DNA of 64,000 nt from Lederbergia sp. NSJ-179 (GCF_022867885.1 NZ_JALIFP010000003.1:1-64000), one strand, 5' to 3'; counted from the first letter of the stretch, positions 34,321 through 45,106 are shown. The notes: a model not told the origin generated them from the letters alone. Made by a program: numbers and translations.

Positions 34321-34769
34321 TGACATTAGAAATGAGAGAGCTAAAAGGTGATGATATCTTTACCCTTCTTGGTATTGTTGGGAAATTAGGTATTAAGGAT
34401 GAGTTTATTCAGCTGTTTGAACAAAATGTAGAATCAAATGCCGATAAAATTGCTGCAATCCCTCAAGATCACAAGAAAAAAGAACCTACAAAAGCGGAGT
34501 TAAAACGAATCGAAGAAGAAAAAGCACGTTTGGAACAAGAAGCACAACGCCGAGGAATGGAAGCCATAGCGGGGTTGATGCAAAAATTACTTTTAAACAT
34601 CAATAAAATCAAACCCGATATTAATAGTTTGCTTGCTGATCTCACTGGTAAAAATGAAGAAGAGATTAAAAATCTTGGTTTAAAGGAGTATTCCGGATTA
34701 ATAGTTCAGTTTTTCAAAAAACCGGAACTACGAGATTTTTTCTCATCTATCGCGTCCTTACTTCAGTAG
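34320..34769 (+). CDS. tail assembly chaperone gpG
   Basis: A 149-aa helical, charged protein located between the major tail and tape measure genes, as lambda gpG. Overlaps the previous gene by one base. Near its end is the slippery heptamer T TTT TTC (34736-34742), where part of the ribosomes should shift to the -1 frame and make gpGT. Confidence 0.8.
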   Translation: MTLEMRELKGDDIFTLLGIVGKLGIKDEFIQLFEQNVESNADKIAAIPQDHKKKEPTKAELKRIEEEKARLEQEAQRRGMEAIAGLMQKLLLNINKIKPDINSLLADLTGKNEEEIKNLGLKEYSGLIVQFFKKPELRDFFSSIASLLQ

Positions 34770-35077
34770 ATCATGGAGAATTTAAATTTAAAGATATTTT
34801 ATACAAAAGATATGGAAATCCGTTAGACCTTTTGAGTACTTTTACGCTCGAGGGACTATCGGATTTTATTTTTTATCTTTTTGACCAGGAAAATGAAGAT
34901 ACTCTCTTTGATATTTGGTTACACAAGGATCAGGAAAATGACTTTGCCACATTCAAGAAAAAGAATCAGAAAAAGGCTTATGTTAAGCAGCCTAAAAAAC
35001 TATCAAAAGAGGAAGAAGAAGCAATTGTTAAAGCTTCCTTTCAACTCATCACGCCAAGAGGGAAAGGCGGTGACTAG
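34320..35077 (+). CDS. tail assembly chaperone gpGT (-1 frameshift product)
   Basis: Expected fusion of 252 aa: 141 codons in the gpG frame to TTC at 34740-34742, then the -1 frame (LIYRVLTSVDHGEFKFKDIL onwards) to the stop at 35077. The -1 frame is open across the gpG stop, and the T part has no credible start of its own. This is the conserved G/GT arrangement of siphophage tails. The T part should bind the tape measure protein. Confidence 0.82.
34736..34742 (+). promoter_or_regulatory. -1 programmed frameshift site
   Basis: T TTT TTC in the gpG frame fits X XXY YYZ: both Phe tRNAs can re-pair with TTT after slipping back one base. Confidence 0.8.
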
Positions 35078-37465
35078 ATGGGTGAGATATTTAAGCTTTT
35101 CGGAACAATCGGAGTCGATACATCCGAAGCTGAACAAGGTATTGACAGTGTAACCGGAAAAGCTAAAAAATCAGGTAGTGGCATATTCGGTGCGTTTACA
35201 AAAGCAGCAGCTGGGATCGGGAAGATTGCAGCGGGTATCGGTGTATTTAAGCTAATTGACAAAGGCATGAATATGATTGTCAGTTCTACTGGTAGGGCTA
35301 TATCACGAGTAGACACACTTAAGCAATTTCCAAAAGTTTTGCAACAAATGGGATATGGTGCAGACGATGCTGAAAGAGCAACCAAAAAACTGATTGACGG
35401 CATTGACGGGTTACCTACTACGTTGGATGGAATTACAGCCGATACGCAACGAATGGTTAACGTCTTTAAAGATGTTGATTTAGCTACAGACAGTACAATA
35501 GCATTAAATAACGCTTTCCTTGCAAGTGGAGCGAGTCAAGATCAAGCAAGTAGAGGATTAGATCAATACATCAAAATGTTATCCACTGGTAAAGTTAACA
35601 TGGATTCGTGGCAAACACTACAAGAAACTATGCCATACGCTTTACAGCAAACAGCAGAAGCATTTAACTTTACCGGTAAGACAGCACAAAACGATTTCTA
35701 TGAAGCTCTTAAAAAGGGCGATATCACAATGGACGAGTTTAATAATAAAATTATTGAACTATCCCAAAAACAAGGTGGATTTGCAGATGTAGCTAAAGAA
35801 GCAACAAAAGGGATTAGTACATCATGGGGGAATATCCAAACCGCCATTGCAAATGGTGTTGCTGGCAGTATCAAGGCGTTTGATGATTTTTTAGAGTCTA
35901 AAGGCTTGGGCGGTATATCAGGTGTATTGGATAAAGTAAAAGATGCTGTAAGTGGGGCGTTCAGCAAAGTTAATGAAATGATACCTATAGCACTAGAATG
36001 GTTTAGTAAGCTCTATACAAAAATATCGGAATCAAAAGCGTGGAACGCACTTAAAACGGGAATAGATTTCATAAAAAACTTGATTGACCAATTTGGCGGG
36101 CTTGAAGGCATCATTCAAACTGTACTGCCTATTATTCAATCTCTATTTAGTGGATTTGTAGAATTCTTTACCAGATTATTCACTGGTGATGGTAATCTCG
36201 GTGAATTTTTTGTAAAAATGATATCCATGATAAAGGCTTTAGCTATCCCGATCCTACAAGATGCAGTTTCTTTTATCCAAGGGATTCTAAGTCAGTTACA
36301 AGCATTTTGGCAAGAAAATGGCGAAAGTATTGTCGAAGCTGTTAAAAACGCATTTAGTTTAATTGCATCCATTGTTGAGTTCATAATGCCTGCAGTAAAG
36401 TTTGTTGTAGAGTATGTGTGGAATGCTATAAAAGGAGTTATCACGGGCGCACTAGATGTCATTATGGGTGCGATCAAGATTTTCAGTGGCTTATTTACTG
36501 GCGACTGGTCCAAAATGTGGGAAGGTATAAAACAGCTATTAAGTGGAGCGATTAAACTTATCTGGAATTTAATGAGTTTATCGTTTGTTGGCGGGATTCG
36601 TAAGTTATTATTGAGCCTGTCCAAGTCTGGATTAAGTATTATTAAAGGAATGGGTACGAATATACTCAACGCATTTAAAGGGCTTGGCAAAGGTGCAAGC
36701 AATACCGTGAAAAGTATGGTATCCGGAGTCGTTAATTTCTTCAAAAGTTTAGTAACTCAGGGTATCAAAAACTTTAATACGCTTAGAACTTTTGGAGCAA
36801 GCATTTTCAACGCTTTAAAACAAGTAATCAGTAATGCAATTCGCACTACAGTTAATACCGTGAAAAATCTCATTACGGGAATGGTTTCAAGGGTCAAAAG
36901 TAATTTTACCAGCGTTTTAAGCACAGCCAAAACAATTTTTAATAACATTAAGAATGCTATTACAAATCCGATTCAGACAGCACAAAAGTTGGTTAAAGCG
37001 GCCATTGATAAAATTAAAGGTTTCATGAATTTCAAATGGAGTTTACCAAAACTGAAATTACCAAAAATCAGTATTGATGGGAAATTCAGCTTGTCCCCAC
37101 CAAGTGTACCGAAGTTTGGCATTAAATGGTTTGCTGATGGTGGTATTTTGACCAAGGCAATGGCATTTGGAATGAATGGCAATGATGTCATGGTTGGCGG
37201 TGAAGCCGGAAAAGAAGCTGTCTTACCACTTAATAAAGAAACTTTAGGTGGAATCGGTGAAGGTATTGCCAAAACAATGCAGGGTGGAACAGAATACATG
37301 AAAGAGTTGCTGATCGCAACTCTTCAGCAGAATGAGATCTTGTTACGGTTACTTGAAAAGGATGTCCGGCCCGTTATCGATGGAAGATCACTAGGGAGGG
37401 GCTTGGAACCGATTATCACAGAAATACAAGATCGGAACAAGAAAGTGGGGGATGATTTTGCCTAA
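35078..37465 (+). CDS. tail tape measure protein
   Basis: A 795-aa protein that sets tail length. Tape measure domain at about 75-270 ([60 protein letters not shown]), then several long hydrophobic segments and helical repeats (about 280-640), then a glycine-rich end ([20 protein letters not shown]). GTG-ATG region behind GGCGGTGA. Its short length predicts a modest tail. Confidence 0.92.
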   Translation: MGEIFKLFGTIGVDTSEAEQGIDSVTGKAKKSGSGIFGAFTKAAAGIGKIAAGIGVFKLIDKGMNMIVSSTGRAISRVDTLKQFPKVLQQMGYGADDAERATKKLIDGIDGLPTTLDGITADTQRMVNVFKDVDLATDSTIALNNAFLASGASQDQASRGLDQYIKMLSTGKVNMDSWQTLQETMPYALQQTAEAFNFTGKTAQNDFYEALKKGDITMDEFNNKIIELSQKQGGFADVAKEATKGISTSWGNIQTAIANGVAGSIKAFDDFLESKGLGGISGVLDKVKDAVSGAFSKVNEMIPIALEWFSKLYTKISESKAWNALKTGIDFIKNLIDQFGGLEGIIQTVLPIIQSLFSGFVEFFTRLFTGDGNLGEFFVKMISMIKALAIPILQDAVSFIQGILSQLQAFWQENGESIVEAVKNAFSLIASIVEFIMPAVKFVVEYVWNAIKGVITGALDVIMGAIKIFSGLFTGDWSKMWEGIKQLLSGAIKLIWNLMSLSFVGGIRKLLLSLSKSGLSIIKGMGTNILNAFKGLGKGASNTVKSMVSGVVNFFKSLVTQGIKNFNTLRTFGASIFNALKQVISNAIRTTVNTVKNLITGMVSRVKSNFTSVLSTAKTIFNNIKNAITNPIQTAQKLVKAAIDKIKGFMNFKWSLPKLKLPKISIDGKFSLSPPSVPKFGIKWFADGGILTKAMAFGMNGNDVMVGGEAGKEAVLPLNKETLGGIGEGIAKTMQGGTEYMKELLIATLQQNEILLRLLEKDVRPVIDGRSLGRGLEPIITEIQDRNKKVGDDFA

Positions 37466-38915
37466 GAGAACGTTTAGTTTTAATGGCATAAGTAAGGATT
37501 GGTTGCTTTTGCTACGGGGCCGAACTAAGCCCCCCTTTGCCCCCAGAAGAAGAAACATACTAACCGTAAAAGGCTATCCTGGTGGGTATTTGGAGTCCAC
37601 TGAAGTAGAGCCTTTACTGATAGAACTACCAATCGGATTTAAAGCAAGAGACGATGAAGACGCACTAAAAAAAGCAACGGAATTGGCCGAATGGTTGTTA
37701 ACTGATGAACCTGCTCCTTTGGTGCTTAGCGATGAGCCAGGGCGAACTTATTATGCGCTTGTACAGGATACCATTTCAGATTTTGAGGAAATTGGGGAAT
37801 TGAGACAAGGGAAAATTCATTTTTTATGTCTGGATCCATATGCTTACGGTCCTGAAAAAACCCTAACTTTTCCAGCCGACATTGTAACCGTCAAAAACCA
37901 AGGCACAGCGGAATTAGACCCGATCTTTGAACTCACGGCCAAAAAGAAAACAACCTTTGCCATGATCAGCAACGGCGATGAGGAATATAATCTAATCGGT
38001 AAACCCGCGGATGTGGATGAGCAACTGGTCAATGAGAAATCTTTAATTTTTGACGAACGGGGCGACACCATAAATACCTGGACCTCTGCCGGAACATCCG
38101 TAGATGGCGCTGGCAAAGTGACGGGAACGCTGGTTGCGGATGGTACCGGTATTGTCGTTGGAAACTATGGTACAGTTGATAAGGACATATGGCACGGTCC
38201 GGCGTTAATGAAAGAGATCTCACCTATTCAGGACTTTGAAATTGAAATGCGTTGTCGTGCTGAAACGACAAGCCCAAATCAGACGTACCGCATTGAATTT
38301 TACTTATTCGACGAGAATATGAACGTACTCGGCAAAATGGCGATATGGGACAACTCTTCTGCACGAATCCAGTATGCGGCAGAGGCTAGATACGGGCCAT
38401 TCCTTGGCCATACCATTCACTATCCAATATATTCGGGCAACTATTTAAAATTAGAAAAACATTTCCATGGCATGGTTCGCATGAGACGTATCGGGAAACG
38501 GTTTGAATTTTATGTAGCACGACTGATGGAGGGTGAGGGAGTCAAACATTATGACACCTTAACAAAAACCTATAACGATGTGGCGAACGAGTACCAGGGC
38601 AAGCTTAAATATGTACAAGTCCACATAGGCAAGTACAGGGGAGCCAGCAATGCCAATTTGCCTAGGATAAATGCAATCAAGGCATACAAACATACAACGG
38701 CAAAAGTCGATCAGACGCCCTATATTTTGGACGCTGGGGATGTTGTAACGTTTGACCATAAATCCAAAGATATTTTGTTAAACGGAGAATCAAGAAAGGA
38801 CCTTAAGAATTTCGGGGGTTCTTTTTTTAAGCTTAAAGAAGGTGAAAACATGTTGATGGTTACGCCTGAAAATAGTTTTGATACGAAAGTGAAATTTCAG
38901 GAGAGATTTTTGTAG
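37452..38915 (+). CDS. distal tail protein (Dit) with inserted lectin-like domain
   Basis: 487 aa, longer than the 250-aa classical Dit. The N-terminal siphovirus tail domain (about 1-140: [40 protein letters not shown]) and a C-terminal closing part ([20 protein letters not shown]) flank an insertion of about 220 residues with a jelly-roll, ConA-like pattern ([20 protein letters not shown]). Such insertions usually bind host surface sugar. Confidence 0.82.
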   Translation: MILPKRTFSFNGISKDWLLLLRGRTKPPFAPRRRNILTVKGYPGGYLESTEVEPLLIELPIGFKARDDEDALKKATELAEWLLTDEPAPLVLSDEPGRTYYALVQDTISDFEEIGELRQGKIHFLCLDPYAYGPEKTLTFPADIVTVKNQGTAELDPIFELTAKKKTTFAMISNGDEEYNLIGKPADVDEQLVNEKSLIFDERGDTINTWTSAGTSVDGAGKVTGTLVADGTGIVVGNYGTVDKDIWHGPALMKEISPIQDFEIEMRCRAETTSPNQTYRIEFYLFDENMNVLGKMAIWDNSSARIQYAAEARYGPFLGHTIHYPIYSGNYLKLEKHFHGMVRMRRIGKRFEFYVARLMEGEGVKHYDTLTKTYNDVANEYQGKLKYVQVHIGKYRGASNANLPRINAIKAYKHTTAKVDQTPYILDAGDVVTFDHKSKDILLNGESRKDLKNFGGSFFKLKEGENMLMVTPENSFDTKVKFQERFL

Positions 38916-38927
38916 GGGGAGGATACT

Positions 38928-41900
38928 ATGTCCCAAATCCACATTTTAGATGGCCAGAATGATTTAATATTAGATTACGTTCAATCCGATGACATCATAG
39001 ACGACAACCATAAAAAATCATTAAAGGATACGCTAGAAACCTATGACTTTATAGCCATTGGCAACCGTAGCTATACTGAATATCTCGAAAAAAGAAACCG
39101 TCTCATCATACCAGATGAAGACGATTCTTTGGCTGAATTCGTTATTTTTGAAGCGGCCCGATATAAAGACACGGAAGGTCACAAGGTACAAGCCTTTGCC
39201 CATGCGAGTTATTTGGAATTAAAGAAAGCAAATATCATCTACCCTGATAAGCAAGGTAAAAAGCGTACAGCTTCACAACACGCAGGCTTTGCCCTAAACG
39301 ATACGGGCTGGCAAGTCGGCACAGTCGAAGCCAGTGGAGAAAAAACACTCTCCATCAGTGCACACACAAGCCCATATGAATTTTTGAAGCATATTGCTAA
39401 AGAATTTAACGTTGAATTGCGCTTCCGTGTCGAGCATGACGGAACAAAAATCACAGGGCGATATGTCGATCTGCTCCAACGTGTAGGTGTATGGCGTGGC
39501 CGTGAAGCTGAATTCGGGCGTGACTTAGACAGCATTAGAAGGGTAGAAAAGCAGGACGTTGTAACAGCTCTGCTTGGCTTGGGTCCTGAACGTGAAGACG
39601 GAACCCGCATTGAGGTACTTGTCGAAGACCTTGACGCCTTGGAACGCTGGGGTAGGCTTGACGAAAATGGCAATTTGAAACACTTAATTGAACCGTATGA
39701 AATCGAATCCGAACGATCCGATATGACCGAAACGGAAGCAAGGCAGTACACGAAAACAGCCTTGAACAAGCGTATCAACACACAGGTCACTTATGAGACG
39801 ACAATCGTGGACCTTGAAAATGTCCCGGGTCTTGAAAACGAAAAAATAAGGTTTGGCGATACGATACGCATTAAAGATACGTCGTTTATTCCGCCTTTGT
39901 ATTTGGAAGCCCGAGTATTTGAGCAGGTCCGATCTATTAAGACTACAGCCAAGAAAGACATAAAACTTGGTGATTTTATTGAATATACCAAGGAAGATGT
40001 CAACGCCATTTGGAATCAGCTTAAAGAGCAGATTAAAAATCGTGTAAGCTACTATGAAATGGTGGAGCACACATATGATAGATTGACCATCGATGGTAAG
40101 GATGAAACGGTGTTTGAAAAAGGCAAAACCTTTGCGGAAGCAACTGGAATCGCCGCTGAAGAAAACGCCAAAAAATATGCCGAAACACAGGACGATCAAT
40201 TAAAAACGGCCGTTGAAAAATATGCTGATACGAGGTCTAACCAAGCCCAAAAAGCCGCAGAGGCAGTAGCAAAAGCTGAATCCGAATTAGCGGGATTACA
40301 AGCCAAGGCATACGCCGATGGAAAGATATCCGAAGAAGAAGCAAGGGCTATCGCAGACGCAGAAGAGAAGCTACGACAAGCTAAAGCCCATGCGGAAACC
40401 GTTGCTGAACAAAAGGCACAATCTGCCCTTGATCAAGCTAAAATCTATTCCGTTGCCAAGACGGTGTATGAAAACAAAATGAAGGAAATTGCGGAGGATA
40501 TAGGCGAAAGGGCACCGATTGAGTATGTGGACGGGCAGATCGTACATGCGATTGACAATTTGGAGATTGGCGGGAGGAATTTATTAAGAGGAACTTCGTC
40601 AGAATACGCTAACCGAACATTTTCTGGTTGGGGAGATTTTGTATCTAATAACGCTAATATGGACATTCCGGTAGAAGCCGGAGAAATATATACTTTTAGG
40701 GTCTATCTCGAGAATGATAAAAACAATACGGTTAATGTTGGCGTAATGGCTAGATTAATGACATCTCCTGGCAATATTACAGGGAGAAAAGAGTTTTCTG
40801 ACCTAACGATTAAACCGGGAGAAAAAGGTTATTCGGTTATAACTTTTACAGTTCCTTCTGGTTTTCATTATTTAAGGCCCTTCACAATTAGGGCGAATAG
40901 TAATAGTGGTTCTGAACAAAAAGTTAGCTATAAAAACGAAAAGTTAGAGATAGGTAACAAAGCAACCGACTGGACACCAGCCCCCGAAGACATGTTTTCT
41001 GAAATCGAAAAGAAAGCCGATGGCGACACAGTCTACACGATCGAAGAATTAGACAATAAATTTTTGAACTACGTTGGCATTACACAGTATACCGCAGACA
41101 AGGACGGAATTATAAAAGATTTAAAAAGTCATGGTACTCGTATTGGACAGAATGAAAAGGCCATTGGATTGAAAGCTGACGATACGAAAGTGAATCAGAT
41201 TAACAATTCTTTAACTCAAAAAATCGGGAATGTAGAGGTTAAGGCTGATCAAGTAACTACGAGAGTAGGCAAGGTTGAGGCTGAGGTTGATGGATTGGAG
41301 TTTGGTGGGAGAAACTTAATCCCAAATACTTCTAATGAGTTTAAGAAGGCATCTTGGACTAGTTGGAACGTGTATGCTTCTTCAACAGGCATTCCTGTTT
41401 CTCCTGGTGAAACAATAACAGCGCGTGTCTATTACAAAGATGTTGTTAACATAGGTGCTACATTACGATTCATCTATTATAAGACAGATGGTTCTTATGT
41501 GGAGTCTCCAAATGGAAATACCATTGACGTTGGAGAAGAGGGGTACTCTGTACTAACTCATAAAGTTCCGACAAATATCGTCCGTTTAAGTGTTTCCCTT
41601 AGAAGGGTTTCTAATTCGGGAACAAGTTCAGCACAATATAAGGAATTTAAACTTGAGAAAGGTAGTAAGCCAAGTGACTGGACACCTGCCCCCGAGGACA
41701 CCGACGGAAAAATAAACACAGTCAGCGGTCGAGTCGAAACAGCCGAAGGTGAAATCAAAACCCTTGCCGGAGAAGTCGCACTCAAAGCAAACGAAACAGT
41801 CGTTGACAGCTTAGAAAAACGTGTCACATCCGCAGAGGGCGAACTGAAAGTCCTTCCTGGTCAGATTAACGCAAAAGTTTCCAAGGATGGCGTCATCGGC

Positions 41901-42626
41901 GCATTAAACCTAACGCCTGAAACAGCGCTCATTGATTTTAAACGCGTCAAAATGACTGGCGAGCTCGAAGCTAAGCACATTAAGTCGTTGAAAGGCTTAA
42001 ATATCAATAATCAATTTGTCGTTGACGCAAACGGCAAAGTCACCATCGGCAACCAGCGAATCACAATCGATGACAAAGGCATACAGATTCGGAGACCGGA
42101 CGGGGCAGTAGCAATGGATGACGGGATGATGCATAATGCTTATTCAGTTAGCGGAAATGACCCGCATTATATGAAGGCAGGGATATCTGCAGGTAAGTAT
42201 AGATACAGAGCTTTTAAGACGGACGAGGGCACAACGTGGTACTGTATTAAAGGAACTTTGGATGGGAGAGGAGACCCGGACGATGCAGATGTACGAGACC
42301 CGACATCAGGCGCAATGGTATTTCAGCGGTATGAATATATCCACTCTGCCAGATATTTTGTCTTAAGTTTGTGGGTACCCGGTTCGGCTGGGAAGTTTTC
42401 CGTGCATTTTTTTAAAGATAACTCGGATAATCTTAATAATAGACTTTATTGGAAGATTTTAGAAAAAGATTTCGCTGGTGAGCACCTTTGCATAGTAGAT
42501 GTAGGCAAACCTAGCTTTACTAGAAAAGAAATGTATGTGAAATTCGGTTGGGCTAACAGTTGGGGTCCAGCAAGCGAGAAAGTAGAATTTCGGATACAGC
42601 GTGTCATTCAAACGGACTTTGTTTAA
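38928..42626 (+). CDS. tail-associated lysin/receptor-binding protein (Tal)
   Basis: 1232 aa, baseplate hub and receptor-contact protein. The N-terminal prophage tail endopeptidase domain (about 1-340) is followed by an Ala/Lys/Glu coiled coil (about 400-520). Next come two homologous carbohydrate-binding-like modules, about residues 541-690 and 787-925, each opening with (F/I)GGRNL and closing with TDWTPAPED/SDWTPAPED. A unique C-terminal host-specificity part follows. It continues the tape measure-Dit-Tal order. Confidence 0.85.
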   Translation: MSQIHILDGQNDLILDYVQSDDIIDDNHKKSLKDTLETYDFIAIGNRSYTEYLEKRNRLIIPDEDDSLAEFVIFEAARYKDTEGHKVQAFAHASYLELKKANIIYPDKQGKKRTASQHAGFALNDTGWQVGTVEASGEKTLSISAHTSPYEFLKHIAKEFNVELRFRVEHDGTKITGRYVDLLQRVGVWRGREAEFGRDLDSIRRVEKQDVVTALLGLGPEREDGTRIEVLVEDLDALERWGRLDENGNLKHLIEPYEIESERSDMTETEARQYTKTALNKRINTQVTYETTIVDLENVPGLENEKIRFGDTIRIKDTSFIPPLYLEARVFEQVRSIKTTAKKDIKLGDFIEYTKEDVNAIWNQLKEQIKNRVSYYEMVEHTYDRLTIDGKDETVFEKGKTFAEATGIAAEENAKKYAETQDDQLKTAVEKYADTRSNQAQKAAEAVAKAESELAGLQAKAYADGKISEEEARAIADAEEKLRQAKAHAETVAEQKAQSALDQAKIYSVAKTVYENKMKEIAEDIGERAPIEYVDGQIVHAIDNLEIGGRNLLRGTSSEYANRTFSGWGDFVSNNANMDIPVEAGEIYTFRVYLENDKNNTVNVGVMARLMTSPGNITGRKEFSDLTIKPGEKGYSVITFTVPSGFHYLRPFTIRANSNSGSEQKVSYKNEKLEIGNKATDWTPAPEDMFSEIEKKADGDTVYTIEELDNKFLNYVGITQYTADKDGIIKDLKSHGTRIGQNEKAIGLKADDTKVNQINNSLTQKIGNVEVKADQVTTRVGKVEAEVDGLEFGGRNLIPNTSNEFKKASWTSWNVYASSTGIPVSPGETITARVYYKDVVNIGATLRFIYYKTDGSYVESPNGNTIDVGEEGYSVLTHKVPTNIVRLSVSLRRVSNSGTSSAQYKEFKLEKGSKPSDWTPAPEDTDGKINTVSGRVETAEGEIKTLAGEVALKANETVVDSLEKRVTSAEGELKVLPGQINAKVSKDGVIGALNLTPETALIDFKRVKMTGELEAKHIKSLKGLNINNQFVVDANGKVTIGNQRITIDDKGIQIRRPDGAVAMDDGMMHNAYSVSGNDPHYMKAGISAGKYRYRAFKTDEGTTWYCIKGTLDGRGDPDDADVRDPTSGAMVFQRYEYIHSARYFVLSLWVPGSAGKFSVHFFKDNSDNLNNRLYWKILEKDFAGEHLCIVDVGKPSFTRKEMYVKFGWANSWGPASEKVEFRIQRVIQTDFV

Positions 42627-42640
42627 GGGAGGTATTATGG

Positions 42641-42943
42641 GTGGAGATTGAAACGTTTAAAGGTAACCCTGACGGCAAATATGTCAAGGTGTTCTTTGCT
42701 GTAGAGGACGGCAATGTCGTAGGAGTGACTGTTGGAAATCAAGCCATACCCGTTGAACAGGGTTTCCAGTTTTTCGTAGAGCCACATGTCGCTCTACAAA
42801 TTGACAAATGTGAACTATATATGGACAGCTTTGCGCCGCGGTTACGGGTAATTGAAGGCGAAGAATTAGAGGTTCCGGATGAAAAAGAAAAGCGCATCCG
42901 GGAACTGGAAGAGGAGCTAGAGAGATTGAAAAAAGAAGCCTAA
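42641..42943 (+). CDS. hypothetical phage baseplate-region protein
   Basis: A 100-aa acidic protein. GTG 42641 has AGGGAGGT eight bases ahead; the longer in-frame start overlaps Tal with no RBS. Beta-rich first part (VKVFFAVEDGNVVGVTVGNQ) and C-terminal coiled coil (EKRIRELEEELERLKKEA). Function unknown; the family is common after phage tail fibres. Confidence 0.65.
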   Translation: MEIETFKGNPDGKYVKVFFAVEDGNVVGVTVGNQAIPVEQGFQFFVEPHVALQIDKCELYMDSFAPRLRVIEGEELEVPDEKEKRIRELEEELERLKKEA

Positions 42944-42962
42944 GAGGGCTTTTTGTTTTGGG
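42934..42962 (+). terminator. intrinsic terminator
   Basis: The stem AAGCCT / GGGCTT with T5 lies at the end of the preceding gene. Confidence 0.6.
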
Positions 42963-43018
42963 AAGAATTAAAGATTATCCCTCCTTTAGCCGAAAGTAAT
43001 AGAGAGGAGGGATTTTTA

Positions 43019-43321
43019 ATGTTTGAAAAAGCCAATAATAAACTTTTGAATATTGCAATTTCCGAAACTGGTCTTTATGAAGGTGCTTTTGGTGGGATTT
43101 TCACAACTGATTCAGAGTTATTGCCAATAAGATCTTTTTCAATTTTTATGGCAATCCTAACACCTTATTATTCGAATTCCGAAAATAGGGATACTATAGA
43201 CGAATTTATTAAAAAGGCAGAAGGAGTATTTAATTCTGGATTCGGGATGATAAGTATGCAGGGAGAATATGAAAGATTGGTAAATAATTTAGATCAATTA
43301 TTAAAGACTCTAGAAAAATAA
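43019..43321 (+). CDS. hypothetical phage protein
   Basis: A 100-aa protein (MFEKANNKLLNIAISETGLY). ATG 43019 follows GGAGGGA. No TM segment or motif recognised. It lies alone between terminators, between the tail and lysis genes, which marks it as a possible moron. Confidence 0.5.
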   Translation: MFEKANNKLLNIAISETGLYEGAFGGIFTTDSELLPIRSFSIFMAILTPYYSNSENRDTIDEFIKKAEGVFNSGFGMISMQGEYERLVNNLDQLLKTLEK

Positions 43322-43339
43322 TCTAAATTAAAAACAGGC

Positions 43340-43409
43340 AAAGCATCTCACACGAGGTGCTTTTTTATTTTGGTTAAAAGGGACTCCATTCAGGGGTCCT
43401 TTTATTTTG
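43340..43409 (+). terminator. tandem terminators before the lysis cassette
   Basis: The first is AGCATCTC-acac-GAGGTGCT with T6. The second is AAAGGGACTCC / GGGGTCCTTT followed by a T-rich run. Confidence 0.7.
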
Positions 43410-43430
43410 TAAAAAAGGAGATGGAGAAAA

Positions 43431-43826
43431 TTGGATAAACTTTTCAAAGGAACTGTAACAGTACTAGGTGCATTAGCAGGTTATTTATGGGGGTGGACAC
43501 CGTTGTTACCAATCTTGTTAGTGTTTGTAATCTTAGATTATATCAGTGGCATCATGGCAGCAGGAACGGAAGGAAAACTATCTAGCAAGGTTGGATTCAC
43601 GTCCATTCCAAAGAAAATTATGATTTTTATGTTCGTAGCTATCGGTCATTTAATTGATGGAGCGCTTGGAGATGCCCACATGTTTAGGGATGCGGTCATC
43701 TTTTTCTATCTAGCGAATGAATTGTTAAGCATTACTGAAAATGCTGGGCGTATTGGGTTACCAGTCCCGGAGCAACTAATACAAGCGATTGAAGTATTAA
43801 AAGGAAAAAAAGGAGACGATAAATAA
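43431..43826 (+). CDS. phage holin
   Basis: A 131-aa membrane protein with three hydrophobic segments; the pattern VFVILDYISGIMAAGTEGKL, then SSKVGFTSIPKKIMIFMFVA, is the toxin-secretion/lysis holin family. TTG start after AAGGAGATGGAG. It overlaps the endolysin by one base. It releases the endolysin at the end of the lytic cycle. Confidence 0.92.
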   Translation: MDKLFKGTVTVLGALAGYLWGWTPLLPILLVFVILDYISGIMAAGTEGKLSSKVGFTSIPKKIMIFMFVAIGHLIDGALGDAHMFRDAVIFFYLANELLSITENAGRIGLPVPEQLIQAIEVLKGKKGDDK

Positions 43827-44692
43827 TGAGTACAGCAAACTTTTTAAATAGTATTAAACCAGGTGCATTACAGTTATGGAGTAAATTTGGTATTCTGCCA
43901 TCTGTGGCAGCAGGACAGGCAGCGTTGGAATCTGCTTGGGGTAAAAGTGGACTGGCTGTTAATTACAACAACCTATTTGGCATTAAAGGTTCCTATCAAG
44001 GTAACTCTGCCATGCTCAACACTTGGGAAGTATATGGCGGTCAGCGCTATGACATTAAGGCTGGCTTCCGCGCTTATCCTAACTGGTCAACAAGCATTTT
44101 GGACTATGGGGTCTTTTTGACTGTTAACCAACGGTACAAGGCGGCCATTAATGTAAGTGACTATAAAAAGCAAATTACAGCCATTCACAAGGCCGGATAT
44201 GCTACAGATCCACAATATGCTAACAAGGTTATTAGCATAATCGAAAACTATGGTCTAGCAAATTGGGATAAGGAAGTTCTAAATAAGAAGGAATCACCAA
44301 AGAAAGAAACCACTTCAGCAGATACTTATAGAGTAGAAACCACGTTAAACGGATATAAAACAGCTGCAGATGCAAAAGCACGTAAGAATAAAGCTGGTGC
44401 CGTTAAAGCAGGCTCCTATTATGTATTTAATAGATCAGGTGGCATGGTCAACGTAACTACCAAAGCAGGCGTACTAGGTAGCTGGATTAATCCAGTAGAT
44501 AACAAAAAGGCAGCCACTCTAAAAGTTGGACAAAAAGTAAAAATTAAATCCAGTGCCAAAAAGTATTCTAGATCAACGGTTACTATTCCTGCTAAATATA
44601 AAAATAAATCTTATACGATTCAGCAAGTCGCCAATGATGATGTTCTTATAAAAGAGCTTTATAGCTGGGTTAAAAAGTCGGATTTACAGTAA
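43826..44692 (+). CDS. endolysin, glucosaminidase type
   Basis: 288 aa. N-terminal glucosaminidase (FlgJ/LytG-like) domain at about 5-150 with catalytic Glu in GQAALESAWGKS and YNNLFGIKG. C-terminal cell-wall-binding part at about 165-288 with two beta-rich units (YRVETTLNGYKTAADAKARK; VKIKSSAKKYSRSTVTIPAK). Cuts glycan strands for host lysis. Coupled to the holin. Confidence 0.88.
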   Translation: MSTANFLNSIKPGALQLWSKFGILPSVAAGQAALESAWGKSGLAVNYNNLFGIKGSYQGNSAMLNTWEVYGGQRYDIKAGFRAYPNWSTSILDYGVFLTVNQRYKAAINVSDYKKQITAIHKAGYATDPQYANKVISIIENYGLANWDKEVLNKKESPKKETTSADTYRVETTLNGYKTAADAKARKNKAGAVKAGSYYVFNRSGGMVNVTTKAGVLGSWINPVDNKKAATLKVGQKVKIKSSAKKYSRSTVTIPAKYKNKSYTIQQVANDDVLIKELYSWVKKSDLQ

Positions 44693-44695
44693 ATA

Positions 44696-44738
44696 AAAAA
44701 AGCGACCCACCTTATGCAGGTGGGTCGCTTTTTTTTAA
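44696..44738 (+). terminator. strong terminator of the late operon
   Basis: Perfect 12-bp stem AGCGACCCACCT / AGGTGGGTCGCT flanked by A- and T-runs. Confidence 0.92.
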
Positions 44739-44900
44739 AAGGTAAGAAAGTATAAAAATTGTCTAATGTTTGGATCTAGCTCCAGCGCCTAGCCCCTCGA
44801 GGTCAAATAACCCTGAACCTATGAAGGGAAAGATCGCCCTTCCTAGGTTCAGGAACATTTGCTTGTCGGGGCTGACCAAGGCGCTTGCGCTTTTCTTATG
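44738..44900 (+). repeat. interspersed repeat, copy B
   Basis: Shares GGATCTAGCTCCAGCGCC (start) and GGCGCTTGCGCTTTTC (end) with copy E and the flank AAGGTAAGAAAG(T/C)ATAAA with copy D. An inner stem CCTGAACCTA / TAGGTTCAGG makes a long hairpin. Non-coding, GC-rich, inside the prophage. Confidence 0.75.
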
Positions 44901-44956
44901 GTTTAGGAAACTATAAAATTCTTGCTTGTGGATAAGTTCTAATAGTGGGTATTGAC

Positions 44957-45106
44957 GTCTGGCTCCAGCGCCCAGCGACTAGCAAACTTTCGGTGCCTTC
45001 CTACGATAAGTCAACATCAACTCGCCTTTCAGGCTCACTGTGTTTCCTTTATCTCGTCAGGCCCCTAAAAAGTTTGTACGTCGCTAAACGGGCGCTTGCG
45101 CCTTTG
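44957..45106 (+). repeat. interspersed repeat, copy C (diverged)
   Basis: Begins GGCTCCAGCGCC and ends GGGCGCTTGCGCC with a different middle. Same ends, different core, as in the other copies. The frame across it is not a credible gene. Confidence 0.6.

Noticed and set aside
34832-35077. Independent gene after gpG
   Set aside because: Its TTG start has no RBS and the same frame is open upstream to the slippery site; it is the T part of gpGT.
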